Origin: Antilocapra americana | Taxonomy: Eukaryota > Chordata > Mammalia > Artiodactyla > Antilocapridae | Length of the DNA stretch: 64,000 nt | Direction of reading: 5' to 3' | NCBI GenBank assembly: GCA_007570785.1 | Contig: ML662465.1 | Coordinates: 5,095,902-5,159,901 of the forward strand | Shown here: positions 22,601-34,349 of the stretch, one piece after another | How the letters are laid out: each line of letters begins with the position of its first letter | Position numbering within the stretch: the stretch's first letter is position 1 | Made by a program: the position numbers and the translations under genes | Notes under the pieces: model-generated | What the model saw: only the letters and a program-made list of their open reading frames with translations | The model's database searches: none | What the model was told of the DNA's origin: nothing

Positions 22601-23105
22601 TAGACAAATTTCCCATCAGATTTCCAAGCATTCGTCACACCTCCAAATGCCACATGTAAACGCTCTGGATTTTGTACACTCTATAAAAAGGTCAACAGTC
22701 TACCATACCTTACTTTTCTACTACTTTATTTTTTAACCATGTGTGTTTTAAACGTTCCCCCCCACCAATAAAGATAAATGTCTAAAAAGAAAGATGAGAA
22801 GGACACGAAGTTGCTGTTTCCCTGGGGTCTCTCTGGACCCACTCCTATGGGGACCAGTGAGGCCTCATCTGTTTCTGGTTTGTCTTTAAAACATTAGCAA
22901 GTGCTAGACCAAGCAGTAAGCAGAGCCTCCTTCCCACATCATCACCAAATCCCTTCCTCACCCGCCTCTTTTCTCTCTAATTTTATCCATTTTCTTCTCT
23001 TTTGTCAGTTTTTATGTCCTCTTTTCTTTTAAATTTAATCTTCAAATTTGGTATTTCATACTAAGAAGACTTAAGAGTTGACAAAGTTAAGTTAAATGCG
23101 CCCAC
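22601..23105. other. Unclassified intronic DNA
   Basis: Nothing recognised; T/C-rich at 22970-23035. Confidence 0.45.
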
Positions 23106-23212
23106 ATTTGCTGTTCAGTCGCTCAGACATGTCTGACTCTTTGTGACCCCAGGGACTGCAGCACTCCAGGCTTCCCTGTCCATCACCATCTCCCAGAGTC
23201 TGCTCACATTAG
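23106..23212 (-). mobile_element. Very short BovB 3' end
   Basis: About 105 bp of BovB terminus ('ctgttcagtcgctcagacat' to 'ccatctcccagagtctgct'). 'cacatt' flanks both sides (23103 and 23206) as a likely target duplication. Confidence 0.83.
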
Positions 23213-23540
23213 GATTATTTTGAAACCTACTGCTAGGGTCTAAGGTAGCTCTATCCAACAGAACTGTCTGCAAAGCATTATACAGTTTCAATGGAGATCG
23301 GATGAGTGAAGTCAAAGAATCCTTGAGATTACATCAAATGCCAAGAATGATAAGGAACCAAGCTTTTGAAAACATCAGCCACAGATAATGAAATTCTCAA
23401 CTGGTTCCCCTCTCCAACCCAGGAATTAATTGCACTGCAAAGACAAAAGACCAGAGGGTTAAAAATTGTACTTAATAATTTAATTACTTGTAGCTGAAAA
23501 GCATCCAAAGGAGATGCATGTTATCCAAATTGTGACATAC

Positions 23541-23660
23541 TGGTCTATTTATGTGTGTATGCATGTGTGTGTGTATCCGTGTGCATGTGTAGAGAGGGAC
23601 AGAGACAGAAAGACAGGGAGAAAGAGACAGAGGCACAGGAAAGAGACCCCGACAACAAGG
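23541..23660. repeat. GT-rich then GA-rich low-complexity DNA
   Basis: 'gtgtgtatgcatgtgtgtgt' passes into 'agagggacagagacagaaag', a switch from GT to GA bias. Confidence 0.8.
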
Positions 23661-24292
23661 ACATGTACAAATTATTTTCAAACTTTCCATTTATCTTCTG
23701 ACCAGTTAAGTTCTCTGAATCTTCTTCTTTACTGACCCAAATACACCATAAGCATGCTACATCTGCTTCCGGGCAGTACTTGGCATATCACTGGTACTCA
23801 AAAATAATATATTTTTTAATGAGTTTCTAATAACCAGTATATCGTATCAACTAGATTTTCAAAGGTCATATTTTCCATATTTACTTAGAAAGGCATTCTG
23901 TTGCCCAGTGACCAAGCTTCAAGCTCTCCCTGAGTGCTCTACAGCTCAAAATGAATTGGCTGCTGCCTTTTCAACATATCAACCTTTCTTCTTGTTCAGA
24001 TCCAGCGTTAATCTACTCTTAAAATTTCTTACTTCATTTGGGACTTTGAGCCCCAAATTCCACTTCAGGAGGAAGAAAATTAAAAAGTCAAACCAACAAA
24101 CACAGATTCAAAAAGCCTGTGCCTTTTATCCACCTGGGACCCCTAGAACACATTCAGAAGAAGCCAAGAGGTAAGTGGAGTCTCACTCATGGGCCTCTGG
24201 GATCTACTTCTGGGAAGGGAGAGAAGTGGAATATCAGAGGCTCTATAACCTGTAGCCTGACATGTGACTGCACACACAAAAAAGGCCCTCTT
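23661..24292. other. Unclassified intronic DNA
   Basis: Nothing recognised. Confidence 0.45.
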
Positions 24293-24415
24293 GGTACTTC
24301 CCTGGTGGCCCAGTGGTTAAAACGCCACGCTTCCAATACCAGGGGTGCATGTTCGATCCCTGGTCGGGGACCTCAGGATCCCATGTGCTGCATGGCATAG
24401 CCAAAAATAGGGGGA
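24293..24415 (+). mobile_element. CHR-type SINE, short form
   Basis: 'acttccctggtggcccagtg', box B-like 'gttcgatccctggtcgggg', ending 'catggcatagccaaaaata'. Confidence 0.87.
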
Positions 24416-24689
24416 CCTTATTACTGATTTTACTGAGAAAGTTCAACGTGAAATTCAAGATATCATAAGTTCCTAGGGAAAAATATGCCAAAAATAAAAT
24501 GAACCTTTGATTCATCTTTGTTGTTTTTAAGAAGTTCATATTCTAATTTCTATGTGCTAACTACAGACTAAAATAAACTTGAATCCTATAAAGTCAGTGT
24601 TGATGAAACCAGCAATGGCTGGATTCATGCAATACTTTGGGGATTTTTAAGAGTAATGTCTATTATAAGGTTTAAAAAAAGCCAAGGGA

Positions 24690-24848
24690 ATTATATTCAA
24701 TATCCTATAATAAACTATAGTGGAAAAGAATATTAAAAAAGACCGTCTATATGTGTGTAACTGAGTCACTTGGCTGTACAGCAGAGATTTGCACAACATT
24801 GTAAATCATCTGTACTTCAATAAAAAATAAAAATTTTAAAAAAGGCTT
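24690..24848 (+). mobile_element. L1 3' end
   Basis: 'cctataataaactatagtgg', 'acaacattgtaaatcatctg' and 'tacttcaataaaaaataaaa' are a ruminant L1 terminus with A-tail. Confidence 0.85.
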
Positions 24849-25234
24849 AAAAACATGTTTTCTAATCTATGCAGGAAAAGGAACAGCTGGTTTATTCATT
24901 ATAATCATCAATGCTAGGTTTTCATAGTCAGAAAATTAGTGCACTGGGGTTTTTCTAGCAAGTCCATGGCAAGTTCAGATTTTCTTACAAGAAGGGTAAG
25001 AAAACATAATCTAAGCAAGCTGGCTGTCTGGGGCCAGACTCACTGGTGTCACCTGAAGTCAACAAAGAAACATATCTAAGAAGAAAACCCACCTAAATAC
25101 ATGAAAGTCACATAGTCATTTAATGAGTTCCCGAATTAACTCTGTTCCCTTTTGACACAGTTCCCTACAGCTAAAGAAGTAATAATTATCATCTTACTTA
25201 GAATTATCAACAGTGGATATTTCTCTTGTATCAC
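24849..25234. other. Unclassified intronic DNA
   Basis: Nothing recognised. Confidence 0.45.
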
Positions 25235-25400
25235 CTCCTTACTTTTCACCATAACCCTATAAGATAGGTACTATCAGCCCATTTCACAGCTGAGCAGACC
25301 GAGGCCACAACATATGGAAGACTTGCCCAATTTCACACAGTTGTAGGTGAAATTGTTCAAACCCAGTTCTCTCTGACTTCAACCACATGCTAGGAATTCT
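25235..25400 (+). repeat. Ancient MIR/L2-age repeat
   Basis: 'aaccctataagataggtact', 'catttcacagctgagcagac' and 'acttgcccaatttcacacag' match the widespread old mammalian motif set. Confidence 0.65.
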
Positions 25401-25465
25401 AAATCTCTGTATTTTATTGTCTCCCTATTTCTAATGAAGTCACTTTCTTTAAAAAATTTTTTTTC

Positions 25466-25715
25466 CTTCTCTGCCAAACTGCAAAATCTTCTTGGAGTAA
25501 GAGTCTAATTCCACCCAAAGCCTTGTCTTAATTACAACTAAGGCACAAATGCAGGTCTGCAGCTCCTCTAAAGAATGCCACAGAGACAAGTCTGCCTTGC
25601 TTATCTGAGAGGTCCTATTTCTTATTCAGAATTTAGGCAATTTCATAATAGAGATTCTCAGCTCCAGTCCCCTGTCACCAGAGACATTCTTAAACTACCT
25701 CAGCGAGAATGGTTT
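25466..25715 (+). repeat. Unassigned repeat, copy B of a pair
   Basis: Partner of 21573-21805, same orientation, with a ~20-bp extra segment around 25605-25625. Both include short open frames that are not the same frame, so a coding origin is unlikely. Confidence 0.65.
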
Positions 25716-25939
25716 TATAGAAAATACAGAGAGTGGAAACAAAACGGGAGAAATTATGTGGCAGTCAATCTAGATTTTTGTACAAAAGCAAGAAAATCTA
25801 TTCTTCAGCTCCCTGAGCACACACAGATTTACAATTTTCCATGGTTTATGGACTTTCCATCCTAGCATCCCCAATTTCCATGGCAGCACCATGGAGCCTG
25901 GGGCTCAGTTTCCTTGCCTTATGATCATCCTACACACCT

Positions 25940-26400
25940 CCTACCAAGAATGGCAGAGGCTGGATCCCCAGTCCCTTCTATTTTTGAGATGGAAAAACCC
26001 CCACCCTAACTTTTAGCTGGGAACAGGGCTACCTGAAATTAACATGACATTTCCCACACACTTCTCTGCAGCACCGTGTGGGTATTTGATTAAGTTCTAG
26101 CTAATAGCATTTAGGCAGAAATATAAGAGGCAACTTCCAGGACAATGAACATGCATCTTTCATCTTCCATTACCATTCCTCCTACTGTTGTCTGAAATTA
26201 GGATGGGATGACTGGATAGTCCAGCATCCTTCTTGAACCATGAGATAATCTTCACTTCTGGGATTGTAGAGTGGAAAACTGAAAAGAACACAGGACCCTG
26301 GCCTTTGGACTTCTGACTTTGGTGAGAGAATAAAACTTTAGGCATTTCCTATGCAATGTTGATCCCATTTTAATTAGATTCATCCTGAAGAAATACGCGG
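25940..26400 (+). repeat. Probable ancient LTR-like repeat
   Basis: 'tagctaatagcatttaggca', 'cttgaaccatgagataatct' and 'gagagaataaaactttaggc' resemble the 3' part of old ERV LTRs, with an AATAAA-like signal near 26329. Family not assigned. Confidence 0.45.
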
Positions 26401-26524
26401 TGCTGAAAATGCTCGGATAAGGAATAGCTCTGAGGTTCCAAAATTAGTCCCAGGTAACTCTGAGCATATCTGAGAACAATCTTAGGAAGTAAGTGTTAGA
26501 AGGAAAAAAAAGGAAAAAAAAAAA

Positions 26525-26735
26525 AGAAGTAAGTGTTAGTTGCTCAGCTGTGTCCAACTCTTTGCGACCCCATGGACTGTAGCCCACCAGACTCTTCTGT
26601 CCTTGAAAATCTCCAGGCAAGAATGATGCAGTGGGTTGCCATTCCCTTCTTCAGGGGATCTTCCCGACCCAGGGATCGAACCCAGGTTTCCTGCCTTGCA
26701 GGCAGATTCTTGACTGGGCCACCAAGGAAGCCCCA
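26525..26735 (-). mobile_element. Bov-tA/BOV-A2 SINE
   Basis: Reverse copy, 'gtgttagttgctcagctgtg' to 'gccaccaaggaagcccc'. Its left boundary 'gaagtaagtgttag' is also present 39 bp upstream beyond an A-rich stretch. Confidence 0.88.
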
Positions 26736-27004
26736 GGTTAAGAGGATTATCTTTCCCTTTCCTGAATATCTGGAAGCATGAAGTCCTAAACAACTCCATT
26801 TCAAGGGCTGTCAAATTGCCCCTTCCCCACTCTTGCTCCTTCCCACTTCAGCCCAGTTGGAATATATGAGCAAAGCGGCAACACGAGGTGACCACATGTT
26901 CACAGCTGGATTTTGACTCTCACATGGCAGCTGGTTTCATAGCAAAGTAACCCTGCAGCCCAGTCTCCTCTCACACAAAGCTGCTCCACCGCTAGGTTAG
27001 TTTG

Positions 27005-27250
27005 GAGACAGTCCTAGGAGCTGATATCTTCTGAGTGCTTAGTCTGTGCTGAGCTCTGGCCCAAGCATCTTACATACTGCAACAACTTGGAGCCACTCAG
27101 CAATTATTAAAGGTAGGCATTCTTATTACTGGACCCATTTTATAGTTGAGGAGCCTGAAGAACAGAGAGACTAAGTAACACAGCTGCGAAGTCTCAGGCC
27201 AAGATTCCAAGCCACAGTGATAGCCTGGCAAGCTGTGTACATGCCCACTA
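27005..27250 (+). repeat. Ancient MIR/L2-age repeat
   Basis: 'gtgcttagtctgtgctgagc', 'aaaggtaggcattcttatta' and 'tatagttgaggagcctgaag' follow the order of the old mammalian motif set. Confidence 0.6.
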
Positions 27251-28690
27251 CCCTACCCTGCCTGGAGTGGAGATAAAGAAAAGCGATTTAAAAAATTAAG
27301 CACGGCTACCTCTTAAGCTGCCATATTTCATTAGAAACTTAAATTCTGCCTTACTAGCTGCACCAGAAAATGCTGACCACTGTTCAATCTTTGAACAAAA
27401 GGATCTTCCGCTTTAGATGTATCAATACCTGCATGTTGCAAGCGACGTTCCCACCATTAATAACTGCAGAGCAGGTGGGATAGAAAAGCAGCAGAAAAAT
27501 GTTCAAAAATCACCCTGGACCTCAGCAAGAGACAAAGACAGAAATGATTCATGAAAATGAGAAGTAACCTCAAAGATCTACGTGTTCCTGGGCTAAGACA
27601 CTACTGCTCGAGGGGTTAAGATTCTAGAAAACAACCCAACAGTTTGCACCAGGACCAAAATGTTGCCATTTAAAGGGATGTGGGAAAGCCTCTCCTGCAT
27701 TGTGTAAAATGGGAGCTCTAAATCCCAGTAAAGGAGGAAAGGGGTGACACTTACCAGCTGAACGGGCTCTGCTCAGATCTCAGGTGCGAGGACATACAAG
27801 TCTCAGAAGAAAGCAGAGCCACACTGCAAGTGTTCTGTGCAACTGACAACGCCACCCACACTCACTAGGGATCACTTTACTTTCTCTGGAGGGTGGAGGT
27901 GATACAACTAAACAGTCAGTGCTAAGTCACATCTCAGACTCTTTAATATTCAAATGCGTTCTTCCCCTGATCTCTGCCCAGCTTATCAGCAGAACCAACT
28001 CTAAGACCCTTCCCAGAAATGTCCCTAAGACACTCAGCAAGCTCAGCCATAGCGGGTCTAAAAATGGGCACTTTCCAGACCAGAGGCTGAAACTCGAATG
28101 CCTTACAGGGGCCAAAACTGGGTGAAGCAGGCCTGGCCAGAATCGACTGAGACAAAATGGTGAATGTGCCCCCTGCCTATGAAAACGGCTGCTCTCAGCT
28201 CCAAATGGTAATTCTAAAAAGAAAGTGGGACCAACAGTCAGCAAGCTGGAAACTGCGAAGTCAGATACGCTTGTGATATCTTCAGTTCTAAAATGTTGAC
28301 ATCAAATTCAAAAAATGTTTGACATCCTAAGGGCTAAACAAGACTACAGGTGACCTGGCATCTGGAGAGAGAATCTGCAACCAGTGACGGCCAAGTCACC
28401 CCTAAGCTGGGCATCCCTGGCTAGGGTCAAGGATCTCAGGCCAGATGCAAGGACCCAGATAACCAGTCTCTTGGAGTCTTCCTGTACCTAGCCAGAAGAG
28501 AGAAAGAGCAATTTAAACCAGGATCTGAGAAGCACTCCATCTGGAACCACTTCTTCAGAGAGGGCAGAGGCCCAGGGGACAATCACAGTCGCCTTTCTAG
28601 GCGATACAACCATCTGCAGAGGCAGAGGCCACCTGTAGAGACCTCGGTGGGGCAAGGGAAGTGGAAAGGCATGAGAGCAGGAATTGGTGG
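27251..28690. other. Unclassified intronic DNA next to exon 2
   Basis: About 1.4 kb with no recognised repeat, one of the longest repeat-free stretches in intron 2. I see no exon signal. Confidence 0.45.
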
Positions 28691-28695
28691 GGAGG

Positions 28696-28914
28696 GGCTT
28701 CCCAGGTGGCGCTAGTGGTAAAGAACCTGCCTGCCAATGCAGGAAAGGTAAGAGATGCAGGTTCGATCCCTGGGTCTGGAAGATCCCCTGGAGGAGGGCA
28801 TGGCAACCCACTCCAGTGTTCTTGCCTGGAGAATACCACGGACAGAGGAGCCTAGTGGGGTACAATCCATGGGGTCCCAAGGAGTTGGACATGACGGAAG
28901 TGACTTAGCACACA
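28696..28914 (+). mobile_element. BOV-A2-type SINE 315 bp from exon 2
   Basis: Forward copy 'ggggcttcccaggtggcgct' through 'gttggacatgacggaagtga' and a CA-rich end. It is antisense to PRKCB and is the repeat nearest to exon 2. Confidence 0.9.
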
Positions 28915-29228
28915 TATGCGCACCTATCTGGAGCCCTGACCAGGCAGGACAGGTTCACTCTTCGGATAGCTGCTGAAGAGAGAAAGGGTGGATACAGCTC
29001 CTTGGCCAGCCGGGCCTCTCAGCCCCACCGGTCTTTCCTGGATGGAGCATCTCTGCCCCACATACAGCACTCTTTGTATTAATAAGACCTTTCTGTGGTG
29101 ATGAATTCCAAGTTTGGGAGGTCACTCTGACAGCCGTGGTGCCTTCACTCTCTGTCTAACTCAGTCACTTCTAGGAAGTCTTTTTTTACCTTCTCTTTGC
29201 ACAAATGAGTCAGTACCCCACAGCCTAC
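28915..29228. other. Start of PRKCB intron 2, no repeat
   Basis: Immediate 3' flank of exon 2 (minus strand). No repeat recognised. Confidence 0.5.
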
Positions 29229-29260
29229 CTTGGCACTGGAATCCTTGCTTCCCGAAGCCC
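29229..29260 (-). CDS. PRKCB: PRKCB coding exon 2 (32-nt micro-exon)
   Basis: On the minus strand an acceptor 'ccttttcag' precedes a 32-nt exon, and a donor 'gtaggctg' follows. The first G completes the Trp58 codon split by intron 1. The exon then reads GFGKQGFQCQ (residues 59-68) and ends with one base of the next codon. That peptide is identical in classical PKC alpha and beta as I know them. It supplies Cys67, the third cysteine of the C1A finger (H37-X12-C50-X2-C53-X13-C67). Phases agree exactly with exon 1 (2+1) and the 173+32 nt total leaves phase 1. The exon is far too short for ORF calling; it was found by translating the minus strand for the expected peptide. Confidence 0.95.
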
Positions 29261-30602
<1,342 letters not shown>

Positions 30603-30620
<18 letters not shown>

Positions 30621-30732
30621 CAGCTGCGCTTGGCACCGCTGGCCCCAGCTGCGGGGGAGGGGGGCGGAGCCCGGGCATGCCCCGCCTCCCTCATTTGCAT
30701 CACCCCCAGGCCCCGCCCAGCGCCGCCAGCTG
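30603..30732. promoter_or_regulatory. Four CAGCTG E-boxes in the PRKCB core promoter
   Basis: The palindrome CAGCTG occurs at 30603-30608, 30621-30626, 30646-30651 and 30727-30732. These are E-boxes of the bHLH type. Functional occupancy is inference. Confidence 0.6.
30679..30718 (-). promoter_or_regulatory. GC box - octamer - GC box cluster
   Basis: On the minus strand: GGGCGGGG (30711-30718), octamer ATGCAAAT (30693-30700), GGCGGGGC (30679-30686). The two GC boxes are 32 bp apart with the octamer between them. I recall the same order in the human PRKCB promoter (Sp1 sites near -94 and -63 around an octamer). There is no TATA box at the expected position. Sp1/Sp3 and Oct factors are the expected ligands. 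Confidence 0.75.
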
Positions 30733-30965
30733 CTTTACATATTAGCACCCCGAGGCTGCCGGCCTCCCAGCGGAGCGTTCTCAGCCGCAGCGCTGCGGCG
30801 GCACCGGGGACCGCAGTCTGGAACGGCCAGACCTGAGCCTCGCCCCCCCGCCCCCGCGCCCCGCACCCGCGACCCTGTCCTCGGCCTGGATTGCAAGAAG
30901 GCGATAAGCACCTTGGAGGCGCCCAGGGGAACCAAGAGCGGAAAAAGACTGATGGAGCTGGAGCT

Positions 30966-30980
30966 GGGGGGGGGGGGGGG
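30966..30980 (+). repeat. G15 homopolymer upstream of PRKCB promoter
   Basis: Fifteen consecutive G (C on the gene's sense strand), followed by 'aaacgggggaggag', about 350 bp above the inferred start site. Capable of G-quadruplex formation; length is error-prone in assemblies. Confidence 0.85.
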
Positions 30981-31377
30981 AAACGGGGGAGGAGTGGGGA
31001 GTGGAAAGGGTGGGTGCGACGGTTTCCAACCGGGCTTCTGCAGAGACTGGTACCCATCCACAGCCTATCTGTGCCATTGGTCACTCTGCACGCGGCTCCT
31101 GGAGGGACGGGCTCCCGCTGTCACTCATTCGGAAAGGCCTGTGGCTCCACGCACTTACACACACAGAAGCACACACGTACTGCAGAGGGAAGGCAGGAGC
31201 AATCATTATTTTATATATACACGTCTAACTCGACCACGAAAACAATTCTTGGCTTTGCTCACCTGATCATTTAGAAGAAAACTCCCTACTTTCTGTCCAT
31301 CCCTTCTACAAAGAGACTCAGTTTCTGTCAACTGTAAAATGGAGCCATTAAAGGGAGTGAGGAGGTGGAGGGATGAA

Positions 31378-31838
31378 TAAATTGGGAGATTGGGCTTGAC
31401 ATATATACACTACTGTATATAAAATAGATAACTAATAAGGACATATCGTGTAGCACAGGGAACTCTACTCAGTACTCTGTAATGGCCTATTCTTGTTTAG
31501 TCACTCAGTTGTGTCCTACTCTTTACAACCTCTTGGATTGTAGCTCGCCAGACTCCTCTGTCCATGGGCTTTCCCAGGCAAGAATGCTGGAGTGAGTTGC
31601 CATTTTCTTCTCCAGGGGATCTTCCCAAACCAGGGATTGAACCCACGCCTTCTGCATTGCAAGGTGGATTTTTTACCTTGAGCCACCAAGGAAGCCTGTA
31701 ATGTCCTATAGGGGGAAAAGACTCTTAAAAAAGAAAAAAAAGAGTGGATATATGTATATATGTATACCTGATTCATTTTACTGTACACATGAAACTAATA
31801 CAACATTGTAAATCAACTATACACCAATAAAAAATGTT
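31378..31838 (+). mobile_element. Ruminant L1 3' end, split by Bov SINE
   Basis: 'tatataaaatagataactaa', 'gtagcacagggaactctact' and 'acaacattgtaaatcaacta' form the L1 terminus, with tail '…caataaaaaatg'. It is the first repeat upstream of the CpG island. Confidence 0.88.
31491..31696 (-). mobile_element. Bov-tA/BOV-A2 SINE nested in L1
   Basis: Reverse copy bounded by a 13-bp duplication 'tgtaatg(g/t)cctat' at 31478-31490 and 31697-31709. Removing it restores the L1 order. Confidence 0.93.
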
Positions 31839-32215
31839 TATAGGTGGGGAGAGGGTTTGGGAGAAATTTAAGAGGCCAGTATTTCCCCAATTTTCACTCC
31901 TGACCCATCTTCACAAATGCTGGTCATATTTGTGCACCATCTAGGGAAAGATATTTATCTAGTTTCTGAGTTTGAATAGCAAGAGGTATACATACTATGA
32001 AGATCTCTCCAGATGCTGCCACACGCCCAAAATACCTATGCCTGAGGCCTTCTTTTGTTTAAGGGAGATTACCAAATGTTAGAGAGATGTTAAAGACACG
32101 CTAACATCCAACTGGGACTCTCCCCAGGCTGGAATCTGAAAGATAGAAAGGCAACCGAAGAGTAATAATTATCTACAAGAGTAATGCAGTGTGATTTAGT
32201 GCCCCATCCAAGAAG
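31839..32215. other. Unclassified 5' flank DNA
   Basis: Nothing recognised. Confidence 0.45.
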
Positions 32216-32218
32216 CAA

Positions 32219-32312
32219 ATGGCCTGGGAAGTCACATGGACAGAGGAGACTGGTGGGCTACAGGCCATGGGATCGCAAAGAGTCTAACACAAGTTAGTGA
32301 CTAAACAAGAGC
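32219..32312 (+). mobile_element. Bov SINE body fragment
   Basis: Only the distal part: 'cacatggacagaggagactg', 'gatcgcaaagagtctaacac'. The head is missing. Confidence 0.8.
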
Positions 32313-32349
32313 ATCCATGCACTGCATTTGAACATTTACCCACCATGCT

Positions 32350-32535
32350 CCACCCTCTGGGAACACAGTGCTGCATTAGACTATGAACTCCTGCACTAGA
32401 CCTAGGCTCTGAGAGCAAGCTTTGCTCACCATTATGTCACCTTGCACCAAGCTCTGTGCCTGACACCTCTGCAGAGCTCAAGAAATACTGGTTGAATGAG
32501 TAATTGTGTGAACCAGTGAATGAATGAAAACTTAA
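32350..32535 (+). mobile_element. L2 3' end
   Basis: 'ctatgaactcctgcactaga', 'accaagctctgtgcctgaca' and 'ctggttgaatgagtaattg' fit the L2 terminus; divergent. Confidence 0.65.
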
Positions 32536-32599
32536 AGGACATTACCCCTTTACCCCCACCCATGCCCAGTAATAAACATCAGGTGCTAGGTGAGTGTCA

Positions 32600-32745
32600 C
32601 AGGTACTTGCACTGTCTTACTCAGTCCTCTCGGTAACCCTGTGTCAGTTTAGGGACTTTCATGATGGATAAAGACAGCAAGGCTCAGAGTGATTAAGAGA
32701 GACACCCAAAGTCACATTGTCGTTGAATGGTGGTTAAACGTGCTG
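32600..32745 (+). repeat. Ancient MIR/L2-age repeat
   Basis: 'tctcggtaaccctgtgtcag', 'agcaaggctcagagtgatta' and 'acccaaagtcacattgtcg' follow the same old mammalian motif order. Confidence 0.5.
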
Positions 32746-33480
32746 AAGCACAAAGCATACTGGTGACAAAGGGCTGAAGGAGGGCAGGATGAAGTTGAAC
32801 CAGTTACGTTGAACTTCTGCCTAATGAAGCTTGGATCCTCCTAGGATGATTTTGCCTGGAAGCTGCTGAGTCTAAATTGTTACTAAGTGGCATGTGGAGA
32901 GTGATGACTGTCATAATGGAATGTTCCTTCCCTACGTAGTAATTCAAAGGTAACAAGGAAAAAATAGCCTTCACTTTTAAGTTTGACATGTTTGGGAAAC
33001 TGGACATGCCTGTCTATTATTAGTCCTTTGAGAGGCCCCAGCATCTTCCAGGGAGGCTTGCGAAAACATCCCAGGAGACATTGCTGCTGAAGTAGGTTTT
33101 CTTTGAACTGATGAGCTGGAAGCTTGCAGCCCACATCCTGCCTTTTGAACGAAGAATTCTGGATGATTTTGGTCTATAACAACAAACAGGACCTCATGCG
33201 GCCTGGGCCTAAAGAGGCAAAAGCTGGTAGATCCTGAAGAACCACTCAATTCCTGGAGGGGCTGCACTATCTGAAGATGGGGTACACAGTTCCCAGTGGG
33301 CCCAGATCCTGTAGGACAGGGGTCTCAAACAGGTGGCCTTGGATACATTCTTTTAGCCATTCCAACAGACATATACTTTTTGGTTCACATTGGTAGAACT
33401 TCACCTATATACCCAGATTCTGACTTCTCTAGGAAAAAAGTTATGATTACATGGAGCCTGCATGCCTCTACTTCCTCATT
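32746..33480. other. Unclassified 5' flank DNA
   Basis: About 730 bp with no recognised repeat. Longish minus-strand frames overlap one another and share no known domain. Confidence 0.45.
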
Positions 33481-34000
33481 CATTTGATCACTCATTCAGA
33501 ATTGAATTTATGGAATATCTGTTATATGTCATTCTGCATACTCTTAAATAAAAGACAAAAGTCCCCGCCGTCATAGAGCCAAAGGTGAAGATGGACAAAA
33601 ACCTAAGGAACTAATAAATCTATACTAAGCGGCATGGGGATTCCTATAAAGAAAAATAAAACATGGTAAAGGAATGAAGAGTGACAGCAACCAGGGAAAT
33701 CCTTTATGGAAACAGAACATTTGAGTAAAGACCTGAATAAAATGAGAGGATGTGCCATGGGGCCAGGAAGGCAGGGAATGTTCCAGGCAGAGAAAACAGC
33801 AAAGGTAACAGGCCTGGATAAAGAGTGTTCTCAACATGTTGTAGAAGCAGCAAGTTCTCTGTGGCTGGAGTGAACAGGTACAAGCAAGGTCCATAAAATA
33901 GCATGGCTTGATACATGTATGGTAGGGAGTTTGGACTTCACCCCAATGAATGGGAAGCCCCTGGAGGATGGAGAGCAGAGAACTGGGCTGATATATTTGG

Positions 34001-34042
<42 letters not shown>

Positions 34043-34140
34043 AAGATTACCCTGGATGCTATGCATGAAAAAGACTGAAGGCAGAAAGAGTAGAAACAGG
34101 GAGAGCAGTTGAGGTCATTTGAGTAGATGAGGCAAAGGAT
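33481..34140 (+). repeat. Ancient mammalian repeat (same type as 16.2 kb)
   Basis: 'gtccccgccgtcatagagcc', 'ggaatgttccaggcagagaa', 'gtagggagtttggacttcac' and 'gaatgggaagcccctggagg' occur in the expected order. A GT microsatellite interrupts it. Confidence 0.65.
34005..34039. repeat. (TG)17 microsatellite
   Basis: Uninterrupted TG dinucleotides, likely polymorphic. Confidence 0.93.
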
Positions 34141-34349
34141 GATGACAACGTGAAATGGTGTTCCTTGGAGAGAAAGGGCAGTAGCTCTCTATATAATGGG
34201 CATGGGCCCTCTGGGTCATGTGGTCCACTCTGCTTGTTAAAGAATGAATGCTAGCCACTTGAAAGATTTCAGAGGCAATAAGAAAGCAGATTGCTCTGGC
34301 TGGGAATGAAATCCAGGAGCTTTCAAGTCCACACCTCAAACTTGCTGTA

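Larger units (their letters stand above)
1..29228 (-). other. PRKCB: PRKCB intron 2 (partial)
   Basis: Everything below the exon 2 donor (GTAGG on the minus strand, 29228 downwards) is intronic sequence of PRKCB. Exon 3, which should continue the C1A finger after Cys67, was not seen. This fits my recollection that human PRKCB has a very long second intron. The content is almost entirely interspersed repeats plus unclassified DNA. Confidence 0.85.

Noticed and set aside
30728..30745. TATA-like 'ttacatatta' near the promoter
   Set aside because: It lies above the GC boxes, not 25-30 bp from the inferred start site, and is not a good TATA match on the gene strand.
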